DNA from: Proteromonas lacertae | Lineage: Eukaryota > Sar > Bigyra > Opalinata > Proteromonadidae | Assembly (NCBI GenBank): GCA_002245135.1 | Contig: NGBS01000871.1 | Span: forward strand, 310,001 to 374,000 | DNA: 64,000 bases | Direction of reading: 5' to 3' | In this document: in pieces, positions 59,801-64,000 of the stretch | Layout: each line of letters opens with the position of its first letter | How positions within the stretch are numbered: the first letter of the stretch is position 1 | Notes under the pieces: model-generated | What the model was told of the DNA's origin: nothing | Seen by the model: only the letters and a program-made list of their open reading frames with translations | The model's database searches: none | Made by a program: the position numbers and the translations under genes

Positions 59801-62800
59801 GATATTGATGGTGAATTATATAGATATGATGAAGTATATACAGTTCAAGTTGGAGATGATAATACATTAGAGTTTATTGATAAAGGATCATTAGAAAAGG
59901 ATGATATCGTGTATATAAATGATATTAAATGTATAATTGAAGAAGCTGGTGATAATAATATTACATTTTCATTAGTAGATGTTAATACAAAGAGAATGTT
60001 GATAAATAATGATGATGATGAAATTCCAAAAGGTATTTATTTGTTAAGGAAATTCGTTTTTTCTGATTTTATTCCTTATAATGTTACTGCATTAGAGATG
60101 AAAACAATATTAGAAGAATTACCAGGTGTTGGAACAGTGGATGTATATCGATTTGGACCAACAGTGAATGATGAATATGAATATTATATAGCATTAACTT
60201 CACATTTAGGATTGTTCAATTGCAGTGATGAGAAAGATTATACTACCTATAACTGCTTTAGAATAAGGAATAATGATCAAAATAGTAATTATAAAATAGA
60301 TAGTGCTTTAATAAGACAAGGTACAGTTGAATATAATAACTTTAAATTTGAGAAATTGGAGAATAATTATGTTAATTATTTGAATAAATCTATTATTATC
60401 TCAAGCCAAGATCCAAGCCTAGATGGTTATGTTGTTTTAACTGTTAGTGAAGTTGATATTAAATTAGATCCATTTATGAATGCTGAAGAATTGCAAGTGT
60501 TATTTGAACAAATACCATCAAATGGAAGAGTTTATGTAATACAGAATATTGATATAAATAATAATGAAACATTTACAAAATATTCTAGAAACTTACAGAA
60601 TGAAGAATTTTCTTACAAATCTGAGTGGATAATAGTTTACACTTCAAGCACCAATGATATTCCACCAATCACAATCAAAGAGAATCATTTAACCGATATG
60701 AATGCAACAATTGAAATCATCGACAATGCAACTAAAATCTCAGGAATAAATCGATTTATAATACCAAACTTAATCACAGATGAATATTATTTCGCTAAAG
60801 TGTCATTATATGATAATAATTCATTATTAATGTCAAGTACAATTGAAGTACAATCTGAAGGTTTAGGAGTATTACCATTCCAAGAACAAGTCAGTGACAA
60901 AATACCATCACCAGTAATAGTAAATATTGAAGATATATCAGAATCTGAAATTAGTGTAAAATATCAATTGAAAGATGAAAATATTGAGAAATGTTTAGTT
61001 GAATGGTATTTGAATGTTACTAATTATTGTATTTATGAATTATCAATAACTTCAGAGTCTCCTAATATTAGTGGAATATTTACATTTTATGTTGAAACAA
61101 GTAAACCACATAATTATCCATTCGTTACACCTTATGAAGAAACTTATCCACTATCAGTTCAATCATCAGAGTTTGAGATTGCTCAAGCCTTGAATATTTT
61201 ATATCCATTAGGTGGAATTGAAGTGAAAAAAGAAGTATTGGATAATGGAGTAAAGTATTTAATTACATTTACACAACAAGGAATGGAAGATGGTAAATTA
61301 CCTGTAATTAAATTAAATGACCATTTAACCGATAGAGATATGATTTCTACAGTGGAAGTAAACTTCACTCAGATTAGTAACAATGCTAATTATATCGATT
61401 ATGAATCACAAACATCAATAATATCAAAAGATCGATGTAATAGTTATATAGATAATATATATCAAGGTAATTGTATAGAAAACTATGAAATACAGTCAAT
61501 CTTATTAGAATTTACAGAAAATAATATCAAATCAAGACAAGGCTCATTCTATTTATATTACAATAACAAAAGATCAAAGCCAGTTCCATACAATGCAACA
61601 TCTAATGAATTGATGAATGTTCTAGAAAATTCTTATCCAGAAATAATGAAAAATATAACCGTTACAAAATATACAATGAATGTAACAAAGCATCCTGAGT
61701 TTTATGAATCTGTTTGGGATATTACATTCCCTTCAAATGTCCAGAATATTGAAGAATTACAAGTTGATTATAAACATATATTAGGTCATTCACCCACAAT
61801 CCATATAATTCATCCATATTCAATAATAATAACCTCAGATGAAGATAACAGTGAATATATTAAAGGTAACTTTATTATATCATACAATGGAGAAGATAGT
61901 AGATCAATTGTTTATAATAATAATGATTTGGACAATGAAACAGAAATACAATCATTTAAAGAAGATATCGAAGATGCAGTACATCAAATTAAATCAATTA
62001 GAAGATGCGTAGTTTCAATATTACCAGTATTAAAGCCAATATCAGGAATTATTACAGTGAAGACTGGTGAAGATAAGATATATTTAAGTGAATATTGGAA
62101 TATTTATAATTTCAATAAGAATTTGATCAGAATAGAAGTTGGTGATTATATATGGATTGCTGATGATCGATATGAGATTAAAAATATAACAAATAATGAA
62201 GTGGAAATATATCCAAGTTTCATTAAAGAAAGTGGTGAATATACAGTATTTAAACAAGTAAAAGGTAAAAAGATATTAATACATTTAAGATCAGTAGTTG
62301 GATATGAAAATTTACAGACATTTAATATAAAACCTGATCCAGTAACTCCACTAAAAGGATATGGTATAAAGTTACAATTAATTACTCCATTCTCAATACC
62401 AAAATATGAATATCATATTGGAAATAATCTGAATACATATGTATTGACATTAGAAACAAAAGGCGTTAAAGAAAATAGTGAATTGTATTATAAAATAGAT
62501 GTTGATGACATTTATAATAATAATAATCCATCAATTTGTATAAAATACGATTGGAAAGATGAAATTATTAAGAATCGATTCCATGAGAAAGGTTATAAAG
62601 TGAATATTAAATCTTACACATTTGGTAATGATTATTGTGAACATGTAATTAATTTATATGGAAGATATGAAACACCATTACCAGTATTTATATTCAGTGG
62701 ATATTATAAAGATTCTGACTGTAATACAGTAATAGAAAGTAATAAAAATGATGGTGAAGAAACATATTATAAAGGAGAAATATCACATGAAGTAACATCC

Positions 62801-64000
62801 TCCTCTTATTCATCTTATAATCGTATTTACAATGCATTAAAACCAAATACAGAATATATAATTAGAGTAAGTTGTAGTAATTCAAGAGGATATGGTAATA
62901 CAACTGTAATAAAACATAGAACATTAAATCAACCAATTCGACCAGATCCTCCTAGTTCAATTGCTTTAGGAATATACAGAGTGAATAATAAAGTGAGTAT
63001 CAATTATAAACCACCATTGATTAGTCATGGATATCCTATTTATATGTATAGAATAGAGTATGATAGAACTCCAACATTTGAAAATGCTGAAATTATGAAT
63101 ATAACTAGAATACAAGAGATTCAGGAGATTAAAATAACTGAATTGAAACATCCATTTAGTGGAAACTTTACATTGAAATTCTTAGGTGTAGAAAGTGATC
63201 CAATATCAATATTTGCTAGTGAAGATGATGTTAGAATTCAAATTGAAAATATCACTCAAACCTCTAACAAACCTGGTACTCCAATAATGGTGAGATATAT
63301 TGATGGTTATAATACAAAGAGATGGATGATTACATTTTCATGGTTTAAAGGAACAATTCCTAAGTTAGAAATTGATGATAAAAATATTGAAAATGGATAT
63401 GGAGTAATCAATAGAATAAGAAGAGGAAGAAATGATATAATTCCATTAGATTATACAGATGAAACTCAAATATTGAATTTGAATGGTTATACAGGAAAAT
63501 TCTTATTATCATTTGAAGGATATAATACAAACGAATTAGATACTAGTAATTTGAATAAAACAACATTGAAAGATGAATTAGAAAAATTACCAACAATTGA
63601 TTTAGTTACAATAGAAAGTAACAGTAATGATAATGAATATATAATTACATTCCATTATTTAGGACATGAATTAATAATGGGAACAGGATCAATACAATTA
63701 TTAATACCAAAATCAAGTTCAACGTTTGAAGTTATTGAAGAAATTAAAATACAGAAATATATAACTGGAACATTACCATTAGAATTATATACCAAAGAAT
63801 TAGATATAAATGAAAATTACTATTTCAGATTTGCATCTTATAATTATAGGAGTGGTTGGAGTTATTATTCTGACTATTATATGTTAAATGCAATAGAAAA
63901 ACCACCATTACCATTGAATGTATCAGTTTCAAGACTGAATATAAGTGAAATAGAATTGAAGATAGAATTAGAACCAAATTCATTGGTAGTGGATAATAAA
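44864..64000 (+). CDS. Giant secreted multidomain protein (PA14, fibronectin III, repeated beta modules), 3' end outside
   Basis: One uninterrupted frame of at least 6,379 codons, still open at the window edge, with no intron. A signal peptide (MRKILIILLLLYLYSARA) is followed by filamin-like beta domains, a PA14-type module at about residues 1005-1105 (SFYVTVNDGIKLIVDG ... IHLYWES), and then fibronectin III domains (for example PPSLISIYSL...IKW...YRIEWDT near 49,940). These alternate with a recurring module: GxFxLxYG, 20-25 residues, then LxxxLExIPxIGxVxV and WxIxF. I see about 20 modules, for example near 47,283, 48,417, 49,488, 51,480, 53,600, 58,058, 61,072, 63,160 and 63,490. Many NxT/S sequons and spaced Cys fit an extracellular or cell-surface role such as adhesion or sheath. 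Comparable giant proteins are known in stramenopiles. No membrane anchor is seen yet; it may lie downstream. Confidence 0.85.
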   Translation, partial: MRKILIILLLLYLYSARANDSSFSVLYEGGEIVANSNAIFTINRTSNAQFIGDESSSFNISIIHQRDSSDDLEKYISTESLESTIKALDYFQLCSKCGSINRGESSIYLTKNLKKRITVGDTLLLNGLKFVVKEVIAESNYISVDTYNGDKISDMDLYLIGVDTGNYEVNFIPIISGNYEVSVYTNPIDEIQDIVIKSTSYFDGEVRLKYGRAYTGFVNINNIKQLEDDFNGISSFDYDVKIKISEISSSETKKYWRIEIYNSKYENPKIEIDTSSLIGGRFSYETTIIRQAKPKQHVDNSPFIVTVIPGVSDALHSEVFGSGLFSCYANETVNVYVESRDIFNNNRLDSQEREEYHLFIIPQFNPISNDNNRVINDITIDYVKNGIYKSDIVLKEAGTYSLVVVEHVVPEIQSIKLQFMDLKKASGYYYLIYDEFKTNEIPFNSTCDIIEKELLLSPSILNLHCIMTHLQDGFKYDIYFDRVLGLIPLLRFEQYLVGYKIRPIYINRVNSIQYKIVGTLNGYENEFQVITLKLMDLSYAENTTFTLKFAGETTKELLWNCTENDIYNSLKELETIGNITVSMYEQAEQTKRFKISFIGYDERYIMQDGRSLGNVPEIQVTTNSLLCVPYIQSYDGKSPYKLIVHPRKISPENCFVGNLSMSDIKRAKQGTPITFNINLRDEFNNRVFTQPKNEIQTIFVSDEMQDISICLQYKNYTTKFLDRNSTELSITSRMIKEALEGLDVIGEVNVTSDRCVEDYTCFHITFTTEIGDLPAIAIYPSGFPINVSNCDKNSVQKITTVSDSIIGGEFQIIYGNYITEQLPVDIEAKDLENILKTIPLITSLRVERNTINYAYGTYTWTIYLDEVIDERLSFEVDNRYLTGEKSDIIVDSDCPDYTQAGQLSEEFIITIKDNENNQVISYPEYEYILPGLIQVNYITPYTSINSDYMLNIYHIKRGGLNGYYYNTMYFMDLDEIKVDNVIDLHWNINDYITNPSKEAISIIWRGYIQAIYNEIYSFYVTVNDGIKLIVDGQVLFDHLSERIDIENGVKKESVIFNGTMPYSFLSNRLYSIEIWFIEYKNVGDIHLYWESKSQIKEIIPTTRLFNTPIEIKGSNITIKSIGSKPNPPFDPAILYINKTSLNYTFKQPINDNNNSNNNDIDYYEIEWFEYDGESEMETLKVNGKSGTFQLQYGEFLTDPIKCNDINITELRENILMNIPDIKNIHIVQKSDHIYELYFINNYYIEPKNSFKPIKNYEFNGGGEVLICSDNNEITLDSISCSKTDSRKGSYPYNYYITRINKNESSLIINDIQLGHNITVISYSHNSLGYSLPSESVTIIPKFTPDRITEAFVKTTSNPTELHLYFNHITNQNGGTLISYIIQWSNTPFTDNNNINSHKYNTYRSTEYDLSSHLLLHYSEYIITNLKLLNKYYIRICGENEVGISEWYEIEVPPSYLGMKPQPIEYGNVSIHINPPNSFVNIHDTIRSITVHWSVPPPLFVPTSYIDEYIIEYWHSNTYYKPEIQMITVTSNSTYNNIINSIFGSFTLTYGNNNYTTDYLPLNISALELQRTIERIPDIPSCTVQRIGISNGYNWLVTFNSNIGLPYDIFTVKVYEFDVKLYGSCYRYQVGTKYNNYNYINIKSSDKIQYKYSLNNLEYLTNGYTFRVSSRNQFGISLPQISDPDSIKIPKTVPEPPSLISIYSLTNSKMLIKWYASKCDGGSYITKYRIEWDTTPLFTSKNYDKVEIDVLPYECSKRSCNYQVERLLSGNYYYVRMMSYNIYGYSSPAKSTPESILMYYYPSEPKNVTARIIGTDSILVSFDAADNNGKEISEYKVEWDVGSYEGKEYGLNKFYYSEYDVLVITFNCYVTCNYNYDIYVNYLNHDSEPISMLSSEDEILNKFNNLLTIGDIQVNKEYNSNDNKSFSWIISFINQSPINIDQIYLKREMKDVEIMKANNVKYEYNTDITIKFEHPVIAYNGYPQQLLRLHSNTIKTDLIGRYSIDFNGKVIDNIPVDVTPSQLENILYELIGKNRVIKSTTFYAYEYKIIFLSYQGSIPLLRLNLKKLNNYSHLTAVTSIQQGIYPTSLTNGYKYIIIPANKNGSIHYECTIEGLNPNISYIINVLGYNGYNNDYGKPQNTVPILLKTYNYPIITNVQLTANTIDSMIVTWNLNYNNYPLIDEYEIAWDRNAGRSEQQLLEIKNAESGYIILSFNGKITGQIDKDISSEILKNSLEVIEDIGKVVVTKSSTVNGNQWLIEFETNVGPQPLLVIESNRLVGNNYNQPTATIKRIIEGTRPMFNENSTVDATLPLGFVNIKIPQEIQCITVMSDIDDVYGNFKVVFNGYVSEEIDYETNDEEMEKILSNIPTVGNVSVKVEITNYNYSYPPFRQYTKKWFITFNEIKGNVPSLFVLLNENEIPSLSGTGGTLKGSHPIVFVEEIVKGGKLDSYLITDLDYKSNRMYYSYVAIKKLDNNIQLDSQEYSRKGLKLFNHIPYPPSNVSVVSMNNDEITVSWKPSIENGGSKITHYLIDYYVADQPETTTIYTPIPIDYNYDIESDENGYYYYTFLTELDNIIVRIKAVNEIGESEPAYAEPFLKLKADIIKVNVTINSNTFTVGYDNKEVIIRIDDSRDLAEKEIKKLEPSLSLLKYNDPIYKDYMIYIISSLYSLKSLIKSSNSQFKYLQYGKSKDSKVISSCKLNCLNPSPSQFSIDSVSGTEVGLTFNSSLLLNVDLYYVEWSYFSTFRETFNSISYSKYIEINNNNEDDNEIQHLVLDGLITGMKYYIRLRPYSQIYGFGFPVSTNYSVMPMDQKPYKVSSFTSSLRLDNDRVIDIHFIEQKYDQKGYKTNDGGSSILYYDIEWSSDSEFNSLSGKYAFPVMMDNLNCIVGCDFTLGTEVRSIFFDVEYPYSIVGGEFTLSYKNDFKTFDYDANPLELRDYLASKFPCNNGEIKVRHISQIPLHRSEYHLLIDGENCQIPIDEIKIDVSKLETDDKTAVIRSGTSTMVKPNNILPETSYYIRIRPVNEIGNGEWSVLEDIITCIPKEPIQAEFYPVIDDKTSLDLFWLPNKETTGCINGFTVIYNIKGDLSSTKLINITSDDYVSSTGNYLYYQIHNLTPGAEYNIIMKSYNDYIYSKDHCVAEPKCQNTLERCEVLPIPRQLPLPPDELIIGGYKTDNLFNSYYSIVTFTYKDEFESGVSPEYFLMEYDYSNTFDSYFGYSLSEIVNNYESPIVYYHKNTTMYSFNITQLITGNYLYVRVSTWNNLGQSLYYTMEYSFIVEKPDPPSLVSVYLTRSGFTKKERSSTIKAVVYPPRYNGGSNITLLSLEWSNIPFDNYNDVNLTIDYSDYNCTGGYYRIVIDNEETARIPVNGNIYGIKDAIEHLDNVNTIEISKENDIVNILFKDQVIPYKSIDIDTSNLYPISCRDSIDINYNNETEFNISNYCPTTVDNGIRGDRKLYKNPIGQTIDDGVIFLITNLKSDEIIYVRGYVENILGKSTYTNSQPISIKPRYQTPDIVCSPHSNETLNYCGTPLSYVYDNTTIYLEWNKPLFDGGKKIDNYYIEYTTDSSFKNKKLIEERIVNSNIFKTKLENLKTGELYYIRIYAKNQIGNGDYSYFNPISLTPASKPLAPTITNAIVNSATEVNISFVAGYDNGDEIIGYKIESFSDLIEPSYIPEILDVHCITCSLESNIKYEVTDEEIRTNFDIIPNGYYTISIGDFTIPINDSFVNTFNTSTAELNGDYLHLLHISDMVQIVSRKSISETVRIATIYYSLEEDITYLTFTKPLIRLYVNATIYLRPTTYPLYQLTDVKEIEKAILQLPSIGIVEVKKHGNHFNIKMLTDYGDKIYNKLYMNYHYLQHEDGRPVKYETTIQRGIRPNYYGVQYINTTELNITDYIVEQLIPEINYTIVVTALSKNYGYGYVSDPIYIQTFDYPSPPDYALLLVHTNTTLELVYDQIVNYEGSSKLEYFRFQYSTNSLFNSEDNTTKTVDLNITHEYQKINIISSSIVDSGYFALSYGDYSGNYDIDHPICNNCINATEDDEYFISNEVLYINETVMIGNKEYRICDNDEDNNNKYYICSVEVLMENVTFENDVKDMYLLRKDTMIGGGKIEKAGDDSYYYIEITPVDNNKEIIIDEYDLIKIGDSNSENEYRLLSTNTNNRWILSNDDSPTFSPITTINEEILKNKKNKLLPIYRQQKTGHLLPSITAYELKIELEKLQRIGTVDVERIDGNGNSYLITFTQSNYLISPLRSNSYNLHNLKNEKIYIEIYSIKHYIIEELTPDVEYYGRLAACNKYGCSREYTLTTPEKEATINSKPLTPYLSISKVLSDEYFRIEWSKPLFNGGLPIEYYSLTCSLDNTYKSYSKTYRINVNEMNEVKHIDRITLSGNTSNSKIEGSFFISYHYSYTNALQWNITSYKLKLELEALPTISKVEVTRYKLVNGYSWDITYLSMRYNGDLTGNLTVNSLGLKNADVVSLLMDNNNNNNDYYEPPMKGTLDYYFDVKDNYYDPTTLLHTYYCRLNVFNEKYISSSVEFEINLKCIEPYYSSIEYYNVLEDDESTLEIHLNKPKYVSSSCNNISRIEYDMDILPSFNSKCKLLNIDEDGDDNSIIIDENDENNEYDCLPSSLHSLFDNINVNSTLPTTITISPVILGKPYYFRIRSYVENDSGNEMKSLYYIYYRIIPKSTPSLPEIIKLYPHTNTSLLLSYTNNKRESSYGNNGNNLQKLTVEYGKLEISKYHLRYEDDLSGIFFSYNSLETKCINNKITVSEIIYELTFIPQIIDLNITEIKTTHIGGGVTELLIEFKDIYNIFDNKLSVYRCNIPEDDVSTNYILDMFTLNEGYPGFIPSIFRLKTTINNKPRLLSLIEDDEVLVSKKNIKYDKKERKLAYYNSNDKGYSIGMSVATTYSKTSYCVVNATINTNYFIINGKDVHLTKGEDIKIVNDNGMEYEFIIINIIENDSGIKKYYVNNYFIEDIDGELYRYDEVYTVQVGDDNTLEFIDKGSLEKDDIVYINDIKCIIEEAGDNNITFSLVDVNTKRMLINNDDDEIPKGIYLLRKFVFSDFIPYNVTALEMKTILEELPGVGTVDVYRFGPTVNDEYEYYIALTSHLGLFNCSDEKDYTTYNCFRIRNNDQNSNYKIDSALIRQGTVEYNNFKFEKLENNYVNYLNKSIIISSQDPSLDGYVVLTVSEVDIKLDPFMNAEELQVLFEQIPSNGRVYVIQNIDINNNETFTKYSRNLQNEEFSYKSEWIIVYTSSTNDIPPITIKENHLTDMNATIEIIDNATKISGINRFIIPNLITDEYYFAKVSLYDNNSLLMSSTIEVQSEGLGVLPFQEQVSDKIPSPVIVNIEDISESEISVKYQLKDENIEKCLVEWYLNVTNYCIYELSITSESPNISGIFTFYVETSKPHNYPFVTPYEETYPLSVQSSEFEIAQALNILYPLGGIEVKKEVLDNGVKYLITFTQQGMEDGKLPVIKLNDHLTDRDMISTVEVNFTQISNNANYIDYESQTSIISKDRCNSYIDNIYQGNCIENYEIQSILLEFTENNIKSRQGSFYLYYNNKRSKPVPYNATSNELMNVLENSYPEIMKNITVTKYTMNVTKHPEFYESVWDITFPSNVQNIEELQVDYKHILGHSPTIHIIHPYSIIITSDEDNSEYIKGNFIISYNGEDSRSIVYNNNDLDNETEIQSFKEDIEDAVHQIKSIRRCVVSILPVLKPISGIITVKTGEDKIYLSEYWNIYNFNKNLIRIEVGDYIWIADDRYEIKNITNNEVEIYPSFIKESGEYTVFKQVKGKKILIHLRSVVGYENLQTFNIKPDPVTPLKGYGIKLQLITPFSIPKYEYHIGNNLNTYVLTLETKGVKENSELYYKIDVDDIYNNNNPSICIKYDWKDEIIKNRFHEKGYKVNIKSYTFGNDYCEHVINLYGRYETPLPVFIFSGYYKDSDCNTVIESNKNDGEETYYKGEISHEVTSSSYSSYNRIYNALKPNTEYIIRVSCSNSRGYGNTTVIKHRTLNQPIRPDPPSSIALGIYRVNNKVSINYKPPLISHGYPIYMYRIEYDRTPTFENAEIMNITRIQEIQEIKITELKHPFSGNFTLKFLGVESDPISIFASEDDVRIQIENITQTSNKPGTPIMVRYIDGYNTKRWMITFSWFKGTIPKLEIDDKNIENGYGVINRIRRGRNDIIPLDYTDETQILNLNGYTGKFLLSFEGYNTNELDTSNLNKTTLKDELEKLPTIDLVTIESNSNDNEYIITFHYLGHELIMGTGSIQLLIPKSSSTFEVIEEIKIQKYITGTLPLELYTKELDINENYYFRFASYNYRSGWSYYSDYYMLNAIEKPPLPLNVSVSRLNISEIELKIELEPNSLVVDNK

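Noticed and set aside
1-64000. CRISPR arrays or bacterial operons
   Set aside because: No regularly spaced identical repeats with unique spacers, and host genes are intron-bearing and eukaryotic.

Overview
The window looks like nuclear DNA of a unicellular, AT-rich eukaryote. Host genes contain many tiny GT-AG introns (I reconstruct about 30, all 25-49 nt), and TAA, TAG and TGA all act as stops. Orthologues of POLD2 and U2AF1 are present. The giant PA14/fibronectin-III gene at the right end and the M11-type surface metallopeptidase resemble proteins I know best from stramenopiles, so I favour a stramenopile or other SAR protist. That placement is inference only.

Layout: 1-12.2 kb is compact host DNA with an aldo-keto reductase (5' cut off), a class 3 lipase, a ~2,300-residue membrane-anchored M11-type metallopeptidase, an RsuA/RluB-type pseudouridine synthase and an ankyrin-pseudokinase. 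At 12.3-14.4 kb and 31.2-33.4 kb lie two direct copies of a leucine-rich-repeat gene. They share an apparently identical tract of about 843 bp, and the first copy carries a nonsense codon. About 17 kb of mobile DNA separates them: a pogo-like transposase broken by an 863-bp inverted-repeat element, integrase and hAT remnants, a hAT element, and a partial Polinton/Maverick-like element (about 22.6-30.2 kb) with a retroviral-type integrase and an adenain-like cysteine protease at the C-terminus of a very long protein.

33.4-44.8 kb is again compact host DNA: an acidic low-complexity protein, a small secreted protein, POLD2, a tandem pair of O6-alkylguanine-DNA alkyltransferases, an MFS transporter, U2AF1 and a small two-helix membrane protein. 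From 44,864 to the end of the window runs one intronless open frame of at least 6,379 codons.

The most unusual item is a pair of structured elements inside the Polinton (27,355-27,441 and 27,456-27,643, minus strand). Each has complementary ends and is followed by a T-run, and one carries a perfect tRNA-type B box. They could be polymerase III small-RNA genes of the element. Four genes (the metallopeptidase and three Polinton genes) each show one frame break, so real decay and single-base assembly errors are both possible.
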